Shown: positions 24,786-33,959 of the stretch, piece after piece
How positions within the stretch are numbered: position 1 is the first letter of the stretch
Layout: the number at the start of each line of letters is the position of its first letter
Assembly (NCBI GenBank): GCA_965226475.1
Contig: CBDDDJ010000004.1
Span: forward strand, 992,001 to 1,056,000
Reading direction: 5' to 3'
From: JASLMY01 sp965226475
Lineage (GTDB): Bacteria; Pseudomonadota; Alphaproteobacteria; GCA-2731375
DNA: 64,000 bases
The notes under the pieces: model-generated
Databases searched by the model: none
Seen by the model: only the letters and a program-made list of their open reading frames with translations
Told to the model about the DNA's origin: nothing
Made by a program: the position numbers and the translations under genes

Positions 24786-25252
24786 GGCGCCATCGCCCGG
24801 GCCAGCCGACGACCGCCCTCGCCCAGACCGACCCATTCGGCGACCCGCGCGTCCTCCGCAGGGCCGTTGGCAAAGGTGAGGTCGAGGCGAGCGGCCGGCA
24901 GCAGTTCGGCGATCCGCTCCGGCCATTCGATCAGCACCATGGCCTCGGCGAAGGCCTCCTCGATGCCGAGCTCATGGGCTTCCTCCGCGCTTCCCAGCCG
25001 GAAGAGGTCGAAGTGGCGAATTTCGCCCCGCGCCGAGACGTAGTCCAGCATCAGGTTGAAGCTGGGGCTCGGCACTTCTTCCTCGATTCCCATCGCACCG
25101 ATCAGGAAGCGGGCGAAGGTCGTCTTGCCGGCGCCGAGCGGGCCCGACAGCGTCACCACGTCGCCCACCCGCCATGCCGCCGCCAATTGGCGGGCGAGCG
25201 CCGCCGTCGCCTCCAAGTCGTCGAGAACGCGCCGCCCCTCGGCCGCCGCCAT
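24782..25252 (-). CDS. tsaE: tRNA threonylcarbamoyladenosine biosynthesis ATPase TsaE
   Basis: The 156-residue P-loop ATPase has SGPLGAGKTTFARFLIGAMG (Walker A), VPSPSFNLMLDY (the SPTF-like switch), HFDLFRLGSAEEAHELGIEE (the D-x-YR motif and Glu) and VLIEWPERI (the IEWxE motif). TsaE supports TsaB/TsaD in making t6A in tRNA. It sits four bases upstream of the GST stop's complement, reading in the same direction, and is coupled to the kinase gene. Confidence 0.9.
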   Translation of the reverse strand: MAAAEGRRVLDDLEATAALARQLAAAWRVGDVVTLSGPLGAGKTTFARFLIGAMGIEEEVPSPSFNLMLDYVSARGEIRHFDLFRLGSAEEAHELGIEEAFAEAMVLIEWPERIAELLPAARLDLTFANGPAEDARVAEWVGLGEGGRRLARAMAP

Positions 25253-25256
25253 CGCC

Positions 25257-25925
25257 TCAGAAGTCCAGGTCGGCGTAGTGGCGGGGCGGCGGCATGCCGG
25301 GGATGTGGTCGGCCAGGATCGCGCGCATGCAGGGGCGCGACTTGACACGGGCGTACCAGGTCTTGGCCCCCTCGTCGGCGGCCCAGGGCACGTTGTCGAG
25401 ATAGTCCAGGCAGCTGAGCTGCGCGGCGGCGGCGATATCGGCGAGGCCGAAGTCCGATCCGGAGAGCCAGTTTCGCCGCTCCACCAGCCAGCCGATGTAG
25501 CGCAGGTGATAGGTGATGTTCTGCGCCGCGGCGCGGATCGCCTCGCTATCTGGCTGGCCCTGTCCCGTGAAGCGCTTCAGCAGCTTCTCCTGCAGCAGAT
25601 GTTCGCTCACCTCGCGGTGGAACTTCTGGTCGAACCAGGCGACGAGGCGCCGGGTCTCCGCCCGCGCCGCCGGGCTCTCGCCGATCAGCGGGCGTTCGGG
25701 ATAGGCCTCCTCGAGGTATTCGCAGATTGCCTGGCTGTCGGCGAGCGTCGGACCCTCGGTCTCGACCAGGACCGGGACCGTGCCGGCCGGATTGAGGGTG
25801 AGGAAGTCGTCGCGCCGCTCCCAGAAGCGTTCGACCTCCATCTCGAATTCGAGACCCTTCTCGTTCAAGGCGATGCGAACCTTGCGAGAGAAGGGAGAGA
25901 GCCAATACTGGTAAAGTCGCCGCAT
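25257..25925 (-). CDS. glutathione S-transferase family protein
   Basis: The 222-residue protein has the N-terminal thioredoxin-like domain with YWLSPFSRKVRIALNEKG (catalytic Ser region), the cis-Pro GTVPVLVE and ADSQAICEYLEE. The C-terminal helical domain has SDFGLADIAAAAQLSCLDYL. It is a typical bacterial zeta/beta-like GST without a diagnostic substrate motif. The ATG at 25923-25925 is preferred over one 18 bases upstream because MRRLYQYWLSPFS matches the family start. It precedes tsaE on the same strand. Confidence 0.85.
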   Translation of the reverse strand: MRRLYQYWLSPFSRKVRIALNEKGLEFEMEVERFWERRDDFLTLNPAGTVPVLVETEGPTLADSQAICEYLEEAYPERPLIGESPAARAETRRLVAWFDQKFHREVSEHLLQEKLLKRFTGQGQPDSEAIRAAAQNITYHLRYIGWLVERRNWLSGSDFGLADIAAAAQLSCLDYLDNVPWAADEGAKTWYARVKSRPCMRAILADHIPGMPPPRHYADLDF

Positions 25926-25965
25926 GATCACGAGTGTAGCCAATGCCCGGCGAAGGGACCATGCT

Positions 25966-26946
25966 CTATCCCTCGATCGTCAGCACGACCCGGCCGATCG
26001 CACGCCGCTCATCCAGGATGCGGAGCGCGTCGTCCGCCCGCTCCAGTGGCAGGCGGTGGGAGATATGGGGCGCGATGCGGCCCTCCGCCGCCAGTCCCAT
26101 GATCGCGGCGGCGTTGCGGGCATCGCTCTCGGGATCGCGCCTGCCGTTCTCGCCGGCGCGGACACCGATGATACTCGCCCCCTTCAACAGGGGATAGTTG
26201 GCCGGAATGGTCGGGATCCGCCCATCGGCGAAGCCAACCACCAGCAGCCGGCCGCCCCAGGCGATGCAGCGGAGCGAGGCGTCGAATACGTCGCCGCCGA
26301 CGGGATCGTAGACGACATCGGCGCCATCGCCGTCGGTCAGCTCCAGCACGGCGTCGCGGAAGGCCGTCTCGCGGTGATCGATCAGCGCCTCGGCCCCCTT
26401 CGCCTTGGCCACCGCCAGCTTCTCGGGCCCGCCGGCGACGGCGACGACCCGGGCGCCGAGGATCGCCCCCAGTTCCACGGCCGCGAGGCCGACCCCGCCA
26501 CCGGCGCCGTGCACCAGCAGCGTTTCGCCGGCCCGCAACCGGCCGCGATCGACCAGCGCGTGATACGAGGTGCGATGGGCGACGGTGAGGGTGGCGCCGA
26601 CCTCGAACGATAGGGTATCGGGCAGCGGGATCAGCGAACGCTCCGGCACCACCACGTCTTCCGCATAGGTGCCGGGGCGCATGCGGACGATGACACGTTG
26701 GTCGAGCGACCAACCGTCCACGTCCGCGCCCAATTCCGAGATTGCCCCGGCGCCCTCCATGCCGGGCGTGAAGGGCAGTTTGGGGCGCAACTGATAGCCG
26801 CCGGCGACCATCAGCAGGTCGGGAAAATTGACGCCGGCGGCCCTCATGGCGACCCGGACTTGGCCGGAGGCGATCTCGGGTGCGGGTATCTCTTCCAGGC
26901 GCAGCCGGTCGGGCGTTCCGAGTTCGCGGCAGACAGCGGCGCGCAT
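25966..26946 (-). CDS. NADPH:quinone oxidoreductase-family protein (zinc-independent MDR)
   Basis: The 326-residue medium-chain reductase has a GroES-like N-terminal domain with VNFPDLLMVAGGYQLRPKLP and PGMEGAGAI, then a Rossmann domain with LLVHGAGGGVGLAAVELGAI and VVYDPVGGDVFDASLR. It has no structural-zinc cysteines. Relatives reduce quinones or act on enoyl-CoA thioesters. It follows the 2OG oxygenase on the same strand, 9 bases apart. Confidence 0.85.
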   Translation of the reverse strand: MRAAVCRELGTPDRLRLEEIPAPEIASGQVRVAMRAAGVNFPDLLMVAGGYQLRPKLPFTPGMEGAGAISELGADVDGWSLDQRVIVRMRPGTYAEDVVVPERSLIPLPDTLSFEVGATLTVAHRTSYHALVDRGRLRAGETLLVHGAGGGVGLAAVELGAILGARVVAVAGGPEKLAVAKAKGAEALIDHRETAFRDAVLELTDGDGADVVYDPVGGDVFDASLRCIAWGGRLLVVGFADGRIPTIPANYPLLKGASIIGVRAGENGRRDPESDARNAAAIMGLAAEGRIAPHISHRLPLERADDALRILDERRAIGRVVLTIEG

Positions 26947-26955
26947 GGGGCTTCC

Positions 26956-27660
26956 TCAGGCGGCGTCGTGGAAGATCAGCCCCAGGACGTGGCGCCGGCC
27001 GGTGAGCACCCGGCTGGCGCCGTGCCGCATGGCCGCGCGGTAGGTGCCGCGCCTGCCCGCGACGGGGCGTTCGAAGGTCGGGAAGATTACCGCCTCCCCC
27101 TGGACGAGGTCGATGGCCTCGCCCCTCGATTGCCGTCTCGGGCTCTGCTCAACCAGTAGGAAGGCGCCGCCGGTGAAGTCGACCCCGGGCTTGGAAAGGC
27201 AGATCGCCACCTGCAGCGGGAATAACAGCTCGCCGTAAAGGTCGCGGTGCAACCGGTTGTGGCCACCCGCATCGTAGCGCAGCAGCAGCGGCGTCGGCCG
27301 CCCCTGTCCCGCCGCCCGGCAGCGCCCGCGAAATTCCTCCAAGGTCGCCGGATAACGTTCCGCCCGGACCATTGCCGCCGTCATCCGATTGGCGATCGGC
27401 GTCAGGTGGGAATAGAAGGCGGCCCGAAGCCCGCCGACGAGTTCTGGCGGGGGATCGGCGAAATAGCGATACCGGCCCTCCCCATAGCCATGACGCGCCA
27501 TCTCGACGGTAGCGCGAAAGCGCGCGTCGTCGTCGAACATCGCCGCCAGCCCGACGCAGTCCGTCGGTTTCAGCAGCGGCCCGAGGCGGGCATGGCCGAG
27601 TGTCGACAGATCCGACTCGATTCCATTCCAATCGAGTTTTTCGATTTTGTCGGTACTCAT
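26956..27660 (-). CDS. 2-oxoglutarate/Fe(II) oxygenase family protein
   Basis: The 234-residue jelly-roll oxygenase has the facial triad visible as LHRD (His138, Asp140) and a distal His in MRHGASRVLTGRRHVLGLIF, with the 2OG-binding Arg shortly after. The LLLRYDAGGHNRLHRDLYGE segment is typical of prolyl-hydroxylase-like proteins. The target is unknown. ATG at 27658-27660. It lies upstream of the quinone oxidoreductase in a likely two-gene unit. Confidence 0.8.
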   Translation of the reverse strand: MSTDKIEKLDWNGIESDLSTLGHARLGPLLKPTDCVGLAAMFDDDARFRATVEMARHGYGEGRYRYFADPPPELVGGLRAAFYSHLTPIANRMTAAMVRAERYPATLEEFRGRCRAAGQGRPTPLLLRYDAGGHNRLHRDLYGELLFPLQVAICLSKPGVDFTGGAFLLVEQSPRRQSRGEAIDLVQGEAVIFPTFERPVAGRRGTYRAAMRHGASRVLTGRRHVLGLIFHDAA

Positions 27661-27729
27661 CCGGCGCCTCCCTCGAAGAGGGTGGCACAATCCAAGGATT
27701 TCAACGGACGCGCCATCCGGATCTTGGGG

Positions 27730-28545
27730 TCAGCTCTCGCCGGTCTCCTTGACGGGCCGGGGGATGCCGATCGCGTGGAAGCCGGCGTCGACATGCATGA
27801 TCTCGCCGGTGACGCCGGCGGAAAGGTCGCTCAACAGGTAGAGCCCGGCGTTGCCGACCTCGTCGAGGGTGACGTTGCGCTTCAAGGGCGAATGGTCCTG
27901 GTTGAAGTGCCAGACGTAGCGGGCGTCGGCGATCGCCGAGCCGGCGAGCGTGCGCATCGGGCCGGACGAGATGCCGTTCACCCGGATGCCGTCCCGACCG
28001 AGATCGACGGCGAGATAGCGCACGCTCGCCTCCAGCGCCGCCTTGGCGATGCCCATGACGTTGTAGCTCGGCATCACCCGCGTGGCGCCCAGATAGGTCA
28101 AGGTCACCAAGCTGCCGCCCTCGTCCATCATCGCCGAGGCGCGGCGCGCGAGATCGGTGAAAGAAAAGCAGGAAATATTCAGCGTGTTGCGGAAATTCTC
28201 CCGCGTGGTGTCGACGTAGCGGCCGCGCAGCTCGTTCTTGTCGGAATAAGCGATCGCGTGGACTAGGAAATCGAGCCGTCCCCACTTCGATTGCAGTTCG
28301 CCGAAGAGGGCATCGAGGCTGGCGGCGTCCGAAACGTCGGCCGGCATCACGATCTCGCCGCCGAGCTCCGCCGCCAAGGGCTCCACGCGCTTGCGGAAGG
28401 CCTCGTCCTGGTAGGTGAAGGCGAGTTCGGCGCCGTGCGCCGCCAGGCGCCGCGCAACGCCCCAGGCGATCGAATGGTCGTTGGCCACGCCCAGCACCAG
28501 GCCACGCTTGTTGGCCATCAGGGTTTTGGTCGTGTCCACGCTCAT
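27730..28545 (-). CDS. fabI: enoyl-[acyl-carrier-protein] reductase [NADH] FabI
   Basis: The 271-residue short-chain dehydrogenase completes each cycle of fatty-acid elongation by reducing enoyl-ACP. The FabI type is shown by GLVLGVANDHSIAWGVARRL (cofactor loop), HAIAYSDKNEL (first active-site Tyr), YNVMGIAKAALEASVRYLA (Tyr-x6-Lys) and RVNGISSGPMRTLAGSAI. It is the last gene of fabA-fabB-fabI, 58 bases after fabB, an arrangement common in alphaproteobacteria. Confidence 0.93.
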   Translation of the reverse strand: MSVDTTKTLMANKRGLVLGVANDHSIAWGVARRLAAHGAELAFTYQDEAFRKRVEPLAAELGGEIVMPADVSDAASLDALFGELQSKWGRLDFLVHAIAYSDKNELRGRYVDTTRENFRNTLNISCFSFTDLARRASAMMDEGGSLVTLTYLGATRVMPSYNVMGIAKAALEASVRYLAVDLGRDGIRVNGISSGPMRTLAGSAIADARYVWHFNQDHSPLKRNVTLDEVGNAGLYLLSDLSAGVTGEIMHVDAGFHAIGIPRPVKETGES

Positions 28546-28603
28546 GGCGCACGCCTTCGATCGTCCACGGCCGGCCGGCACCCCGACACACCCCCGATCA
28601 TGG

Positions 28604-29821
28604 CTATTCCTCGTAGCGCTGGAAGACCAGGGAGGCATTGGTGCCACCGAAGCCGAAGCTGTTCGACATGACCCGGTCGAGCCCGACATCGTCCCACCGC
28701 TCGCGCACGATCGGCGCGTTGCCGCAGGCCGGGTCGAGGTTTTCGATGTTGGCCGAGGCGGCGATGAAGCCGTGCTTCAGCATCAGCAGGCTATAGATCG
28801 CCTCATGCACGCCGGTGGCGCCCTGGCTGTGCCCGGTGAGCGACTTGGTGGAGCTGATCGGTGGCGGGGCATCGCCGAAGACGTCGCGGATCGCCTCGAC
28901 CTCGCGCACGTCGCCGATCGGCGTGCTGGTGCCGTGGGCGTTGATGTAATCGACCGTGCCGTCGAGGCCGTGGAGCGCCATTTCCATGCACCGGGCCGAG
29001 CCCTCGCCAGAGGGCTGCACCATATCCACGCCGTCCGAGGTGGCGCCGTAGCCGACCAGCTCGGCGTGGATGGTGGCGCCGCGCGCCTTCGCGTGCTCGA
29101 GCTCCTCCAGCACCAGGGTGCCGCCGCCGCCCGAGATGACAAAGCCGTCGCGGTCGGTGTCGAAAGCGCGGCTCGCCTTGTCGGGGCGGTCGTTGAAGCC
29201 GGCGCTCATCGCGCCCATCGCGTCGAACAACATGGAGAGGGTCCAGTCCAGCTCCTCCCCGCCGCCGGCGAAGACGATATCCTGCCGTCCGGCGCGAATC
29301 AGGTCGCCGCCGTGGCCGATGCAGTGGGCGGAGGTGGCGCAGGCCGCCGTCATCGAATAGCTGACGCCCTTGATCTTGTATTCGGTGGAGAGGCAGGCAG
29401 ACGTGGTGCTCGACATGCAGCGCGGCACCATATAGGGGCCGACGCGTTTGACGCTCTTTTCCCGCGCGGTGTCGGCGGCGAGGACCTGGTTGCTCGTCGA
29501 CGGCCCGCCCGAGCCGGTGACGAGGCCGGTGCGGATGTTGGAAACCAGATCCTCCTCCAGGCCGGCGTCGCCGATCGCTTCCCGCATGGCGAGGTAGTTG
29601 TAGGCGGCACCATCACCCATGAAGCGTAGCGCCTTGCGGTCGATCAGGGCGGCGAGATCGATGTCGATCGAGCCGTGCACCTGGCTTCGGAATCCGCGCT
29701 CGGCATATTCCTCGGCCGCGACGATGCCTGAGCGGCCCTCGCGCAACGAATCGAGCACTTCGGCGGTGTTGTTGCCAATGCTCGACACGATGCCCATTCC
29801 GCTGACCACCACTCTTCGCAT
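28604..29821 (-). CDS. fabB: 3-oxoacyl-[acyl-carrier-protein] synthase I FabB
   Basis: The 405-residue condensing enzyme has its Cys-His-His triad in place: Cys161 in TAACATSAH, His296 in INAHGTSTPIGD and His331 in SLTGHSQGATG. The C-terminal NSFGFGGTNASLVF motif closes the active site. FabB elongates unsaturated acyl chains made by FabA, and the two genes are adjacent (27 bases apart). ATG at 29819-29821. Confidence 0.93.
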   Translation of the reverse strand: MRRVVVSGMGIVSSIGNNTAEVLDSLREGRSGIVAAEEYAERGFRSQVHGSIDIDLAALIDRKALRFMGDGAAYNYLAMREAIGDAGLEEDLVSNIRTGLVTGSGGPSTSNQVLAADTAREKSVKRVGPYMVPRCMSSTTSACLSTEYKIKGVSYSMTAACATSAHCIGHGGDLIRAGRQDIVFAGGGEELDWTLSMLFDAMGAMSAGFNDRPDKASRAFDTDRDGFVISGGGGTLVLEELEHAKARGATIHAELVGYGATSDGVDMVQPSGEGSARCMEMALHGLDGTVDYINAHGTSTPIGDVREVEAIRDVFGDAPPPISSTKSLTGHSQGATGVHEAIYSLLMLKHGFIAASANIENLDPACGNAPIVRERWDDVGLDRVMSNSFGFGGTNASLVFQRYEE

Positions 29822-29848
29822 GTCGGCGCCTTCCGCTGAGTTCAGAAT

Positions 29849-30382
29849 TCAGGCGAAGACGCCGACTCTGAGGTCGTTGGCTTCGTGGACCACATCGTCG
29901 TCCGCCCTGATGATGCCGTCGGCGATGCCCAGGCTCACCTTGCCGCGGCTGATGATCCGTTTGATGTCGATCTGCCAGGTCAGACCGCGCACGCTCGGCG
30001 CCACTTCGCCCTTCAGCTTGATCTGGCCGGTACTGATCGCCCGGCCCTTGCCGGGGAGGCCGTTCCAGCCGAGGAAGAAGCCGACCAGCTGCCACATGGC
30101 GTCGAGACCCAGGCAGCCCGGCATCACCGGATCGGACTCGAAATGGCAGCCGAAGAACCAGAGGTCCGGCTTGACATCGAGCTCGGCGACGATCTCGCCC
30201 TTGCCGTAGGCGCCGCCGCTATCGCAGATGCGTACGATGCGGTCGAACATCAGCATCGGCGGCAGTGGCAGCCGGGCGTTTCCAGGGCCGAACAGCCGAC
30301 CGTGACCGCATTCGATGAGGTCTTCCAGCGAGTAGCTGAGTTTCTTGATGAATTCGTTGCTCACCTTGATCGTCCGTGACAT
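29849..30382 (-). CDS. fabA: 3-hydroxydecanoyl-[acyl-carrier-protein] dehydratase/isomerase FabA
   Basis: The 177-residue hot-dog enzyme has active-site His80 in FFGCHFESDPVMPG and Asp94 in CLGLDAMWQLVGFFLGW. These are equivalent to the His and Asp of E. coli FabA, and the protein matches its length. It makes trans-2- and cis-3-decenoyl-ACP for unsaturated fatty-acid synthesis. It is the first gene of the fabABI operon; the 94 bases upstream separate it from cobT and contain the stem GCCGGCCC/GGGCCGGC at 30402-30419. Confidence 0.94.
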   Translation of the reverse strand: MSRTIKVSNEFIKKLSYSLEDLIECGHGRLFGPGNARLPLPPMLMFDRIVRICDSGGAYGKGEIVAELDVKPDLWFFGCHFESDPVMPGCLGLDAMWQLVGFFLGWNGLPGKGRAISTGQIKLKGEVAPSVRGLTWQIDIKRIISRGKVSLGIADGIIRADDDVVHEANDLRVGVFA

Positions 30383-30476
30383 TCATCCATGGCGTTTCCT
30401 CGCCGGCCCCTGGGCCGGCGGCCGGCGACTATAGCCCAAAGCGCGGTTGCCGCGAAACCTGAAAGCAACGCCTCGT

Positions 30477-31508
30477 TCACGCCCCCTCGCCGGTCGTAAC
30501 ACCGGCTTCCGCGAAGGTCGCCATGCCGAGATGGGTGGCGAGCGCCGCGCGCAGGATCGGCACGGCGAGCGCCGCGCCCGTGGCCTCGCCGAGCCGCATC
30601 CCGAGGTCCAGCAGCGGCACCTTGTCGAGCGCGGCGAGCAGCCGGCGATGGCCGGGCTCGGCCGAGCAGTGGCCGGCGATCGCATGGTCGAGGGCGCCGG
30701 GCGCGGCCTTCGCCAGCACGGCGGCGGCGGCGCCGACGACATAGCCGTCCAGCATCACCGGCACGCCCGAAAACCGGCAGGCGAGCGTCGCGCCGGCAAG
30801 TGCCGCCAACTCACGCCCGCCGACGCGGCGGAGCGCTTCCAGCGGGTCGTCCAGCGCCGCCCCGTGATGGGCGAGGGCCTCGGCGACCGCCTCGCGTTTG
30901 CGCGCCAGGCCCGCGTCGTCGACGCCGGTGCCGCGCCCGACCCAGTCCTCGGCCCCGCCGCCGAAGAGCGCGGCGGAGAGGGCGGCGGCGGCGGTGGTGT
31001 TGGCGATCCCCATCTCGCCCAGCACCACCAGGTCGGCGCCGGCCGGGACCACGCCCCAGCCGGCGTGGAAGGCGGTCAGGACCTCGGCCTCGCTCATCGC
31101 CGGCGCGGCGGTGAAGTCGGCCGTCGGCCGTTCGAGCCCGAGGGGAACGACCGTGAGCTCGGCGCCGGCGAAGCGGCTCAACTGGTTGATCGCGGCGCCG
31201 CCGGCCGTGAAGTTGGCGACCATCTGTGCCGTCACCTCGGGTGGAAAGGCGGAGACGCCACGTACCGCCACCCCGTGATTGCCGGCGAAGACCAGCACAT
31301 GCACGCCATCGAGCGTCGGTGGATGGCGGCCCTGCCAGGCGGCCAGCCAGGCCACCAGGTCTTCCAATCGGCCGAGCGCGCCCGGCGGCTTGGTCAGTTG
31401 CCGGTCGCGCATGCGGGCCGCGTCGGCGGCCCCCTCGTCGGCCGGGGGGAGGGTGGCGAGAAGGCCACGAATCTCGGCGAAATCGGCGGGTGGCGCGGGT
31501 CGAATCAT
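30477..31508 (-). CDS. cobT: nicotinate-nucleotide-dimethylbenzimidazole phosphoribosyltransferase
   Basis: The 343-residue CobT-family enzyme activates the lower ligand of cobalamin to alpha-ribazole phosphate. Family features are RQLTKPPGALGRLEDL, VFAGNHGVAVRGVSAFPPEVT, GEMGIANTTAAAAL and the C-terminal LDLGMRLGEATGAALA containing the catalytic Glu. ATG at 31506-31508 is chosen because GAGAGGGAG lies eight bases upstream; an ATG six codons earlier has no such site. It is divergent from cobS with 69 bases between them. Confidence 0.92.
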   Translation of the reverse strand: MIRPAPPADFAEIRGLLATLPPADEGAADAARMRDRQLTKPPGALGRLEDLVAWLAAWQGRHPPTLDGVHVLVFAGNHGVAVRGVSAFPPEVTAQMVANFTAGGAAINQLSRFAGAELTVVPLGLERPTADFTAAPAMSEAEVLTAFHAGWGVVPAGADLVVLGEMGIANTTAAAALSAALFGGGAEDWVGRGTGVDDAGLARKREAVAEALAHHGAALDDPLEALRRVGGRELAALAGATLACRFSGVPVMLDGYVVGAAAAVLAKAAPGALDHAIAGHCSAEPGHRRLLAALDKVPLLDLGMRLGEATGAALAVPILRAALATHLGMATFAEAGVTTGEGA

Positions 31509-31577
31509 CTGTTTCTCCCTCTCCACGAACAGGGTAGGTTCGGAACCGAGTTATGCCCCAGATGCGAGGCCGCTCCC

Positions 31578-32366
31578 ATGGAAAATAAAGGCGGCGATGG
31601 TGGTGGCTCCCTCTTCGTCGCGCGGACGGAGGACGCCCGGCTGGCGATCGGGTTTCTGACCCGCCTGCCGACCTCCGCCGGCCTGGCGCTGGCGCCCCGG
31701 CGATTGGCCGCCGCCGCCTGGGCCTTTCCCTTGGCGGGCCTGCTGGTGGGTGGCCTCGCGGCGACGCTGCTGCTCTCGCTCGATCGGCTGGGCGTGCCGC
31801 CGCTCGCCGCCCGGGTTCTGGTCCTGGCCTTCGCCGCCTGGTTCACTCGGGGCCTGCACGAGGACGGGCTCGCCGACCTCGCGGACGGTATCGGCGCCGG
31901 GGATCGGGCCCGGCGGCTCGAGATCATGCGCGATTCTCGCATCGGGACTTTCGGCGTCCTGGCCCTGGTCACGGCGGTCCTGCTGCGCCTCGCCTCGCTC
32001 GCCGCCCTGCCGGACGCGCGCGACGCGGCGTTGGCCCTGGTGGCCGCCGCCGTCCTCTCGCGCGCGGCGATGGTGGTCTTGATGGCGAGCCTGCCGGCGG
32101 CCCGGCCCGACGGCCTCGCCCGGCACGCCGGCAGACCCCCGGGCGCGGTCGTCGCGTCGGCGCTGATCCTCGCCCTGGCCTTGGGCCTGCTGGCGCTTTC
32201 CTGGGAGATCGTGTTGGGTGCCGCCGTTGCCGTCGGGACCGTCACCCTGGCACTCCACCTCCTGGCCCGGCGCCGGCTCGGCGGGCGGACCGGCGATGTG
32301 CTGGGCGCGGCGCAGCAGATCGGCGAAGCGGCGTTTTTGCTGGTCTTGGCGACTATCGCCACGTAG
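31578..32366 (+). CDS. cobS: adenosylcobinamide-GDP ribazoletransferase
   Basis: The 262-residue membrane enzyme joins adenosylcobinamide-GDP with alpha-ribazole. Signature parts are AIGFLTRLPTSA near the N-terminus, the Asp-rich GLHEDGLADLADGIGAGDRA (metal/substrate site) and LEIMRDSRIGTFGVLALV. At least five hydrophobic segments follow. The ATG at 31578 follows a weak site; no better start exists. It is co-directional with the DUF1289 gene. Confidence 0.92.
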   Translation: MENKGGDGGGSLFVARTEDARLAIGFLTRLPTSAGLALAPRRLAAAAWAFPLAGLLVGGLAATLLLSLDRLGVPPLAARVLVLAFAAWFTRGLHEDGLADLADGIGAGDRARRLEIMRDSRIGTFGVLALVTAVLLRLASLAALPDARDAALALVAAAVLSRAAMVVLMASLPAARPDGLARHAGRPPGAVVASALILALALGLLALSWEIVLGAAVAVGTVTLALHLLARRRLGGRTGDVLGAAQQIGEAAFLLVLATIAT

Positions 32367-32377
32367 GGTCCGCCACC

Positions 32378-32650
32378 ATGGACGCGCGCCCGACACCGAT
32401 CTCGCCCTGCATCGGGATCTGCAGCATGAACCCGGACACCGGCTATTGCCGGGGGTGCTATCGCAGCACCGCCGAGATCGGCGGCTGGATGGCGGTTTCG
32501 ACCGACGAACGCCACCGGATCCTGGCGCGGGTGGCGGCGCGGCGCCAGCTTTTGGGCGCCGATGAGATCGAATCCGAGCGGCAGGCCAAGCGCGCCCGAC
32601 GCATGGCCGAGCGCGCCGAGCGCCGGGCCGCTAGGATTCAGAATCAATGA
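32378..32650 (+). CDS. DUF1289 domain protein
   Basis: The 90-residue protein has the DUF1289 pattern CIGICSMNPDTGYCRGCYRS, with four Cys (C-x3-C, C-x2-C) that probably bind an iron-sulfur cluster or metal, then EIGGWMAVSTDERHRIL. A charged Arg/Ala-rich helix follows. The role of the family is unknown. It starts 11 bases after cobS and its end overlaps the cobB end on the other strand by 20 bases. Confidence 0.85.
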   Translation: MDARPTPISPCIGICSMNPDTGYCRGCYRSTAEIGGWMAVSTDERHRILARVAARRQLLGADEIESERQAKRARRMAERAERRAARIQNQ

Positions 32651-33959
32651 GGTGCAGGTAGCTCCCCATCACCTGGCCGACCCGCGAACCCATGTCGGCG
32701 CCGTGGTTATCCTCCGCATCGGAGGCATAAAAGAGGGCCGGCCCCTCGTCGGCGGCGATAAGCCGCGCATAATGGAACTCGTGCCCCCGATACGCGGTGC
32801 CCGCGCGGCCGAGGGGTCCGTCGGCGAGCAACTGGATTTTTCGGTAGCCGAGATGGAGCCTGGGCGCGGCGAAGCTGGTCTCCACCGGTAGCAGGCCCGC
32901 CATCGCATGGCGCCGCGCCTCGCGATCGACCAGCCCCCGGCCGAGCGCCATGAACCCGCCGCACTCGCCATAGATCGCCGCGCCCCGATCCCGGGCCGCC
33001 CGGAGGCCGGCCAGAAAGGAGCCGGCGGCGGCGAGGCGCTCGCCATGGAGTTCGGGATAGCCGCCCGGCAGGTAGACGGCGTCCGCCGCCGCCGCCGGCG
33101 CCTCGTCGGCCAAGGGGGAGAAGGGCAGGACCTCCGCCCCCGCTCGCCGCCAACCGGCCAACACGCTGTCGTAGGCGAAGGCGAAGGCGTCGTCCCGGGC
33201 GACGGCGACCCGCTGGCCCAGCGGCGGCAAGGCCGGCGTGGCGGTGGCGGGCACGATATCGGGAGTTTGCGCGGCATCGAGCAGGGCCTCGACGTCGAGG
33301 TGATCGCCGATCCAGTCCGCCGCCCTGGCGAGCGTCGCGTCGAGGCCGGCCAGTTCCGCCGCCCCCACCAGGCCCAGGTGGCGCGAGGGCAGCGCCAGTC
33401 GGTCGTCGCGCCGCAGGCAGCCGAAACAGCGGAGGCCCGCGGCGCCGAGGGCGCGGCGCAGCATCACCTCGTGGCCGCCGCCGCCGCCGCGGTTGCAGAC
33501 CACGCCCGCGATCGTCACGTCGTCGCGGTAACGGGCGAAACCCAGCGCGCTCGCCGCCACCGAGGCGGCCTGTCCCCGGACGTCCAGCACCAGCACCACC
33601 GGCAGACCCAGCGTCGCCGCGAGATCGGCGGTGCTGCCGGTTCCGTCGCGCGCGCCGTCGTACAGCCCCATCACGCCCTCGCCGAGGATAGCCTCGGCGC
33701 CCTTGGACTGGTCGCGATAAATCGCGCCAATGCTCTCGGGCCGCATGGCCCATGGATCGAGGTTGGGACAGGGATGGCCGCTCGCCCGGGCGTGGAAGCC
33801 TGGGTCGATATAGTCGGGCCCGGTCTTGAAGGCGTGGACCGTCCGCTTTCGGGCCCGGAGATGCGCCAACAGACCCAGGGTGACGAGGGTCTTGCCGCCC
33901 CCCGAGGCGGGCGCGGCGACGATCAGGCCGGGCGCGAGGCGCGTCGCCTCATCCGGCAC
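32631..33959 (-). CDS. cobB: cobyrinate a,c-diamide synthase (CobB/CbiA)
   Basis: The 442-residue protein has an N-terminal synthetase domain with the P-loop LIVAAPASGGGKTLVTLGLL and GPDYIDPGFHARASG. The C-terminal glutamine amidotransferase domain has YLPGGYPELHGE and YGECGGFMALG (nucleophile Cys). The C-terminal GHEFHYARL resembles the His region. It amidates corrin side chains a and c with ATP and glutamine. It starts inside the last codons of cobA (11-base overlap), so the pair is coupled. Confidence 0.92.
   Translation of the reverse strand: MPDEATRLAPGLIVAAPASGGGKTLVTLGLLAHLRARKRTVHAFKTGPDYIDPGFHARASGHPCPNLDPWAMRPESIGAIYRDQSKGAEAILGEGVMGLYDGARDGTGSTADLAATLGLPVVLVLDVRGQAASVAASALGFARYRDDVTIAGVVCNRGGGGGHEVMLRRALGAAGLRCFGCLRRDDRLALPSRHLGLVGAAELAGLDATLARAADWIGDHLDVEALLDAAQTPDIVPATATPALPPLGQRVAVARDDAFAFAYDSVLAGWRRAGAEVLPFSPLADEAPAAAADAVYLPGGYPELHGERLAAAGSFLAGLRAARDRGAAIYGECGGFMALGRGLVDREARRHAMAGLLPVETSFAAPRLHLGYRKIQLLADGPLGRAGTAYRGHEFHYARLIAADEGPALFYASDAEDNHGADMGSRVGQVMGSYLHLIDSES

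Noticed and set aside
30402..30419. Stem GCCGGCCC/GGGCCGGC as a terminator of cobT
   Set aside because: A perfect 8-bp stem is present but no T-run follows on the minus strand, and in this GC-rich sequence such stems are common.
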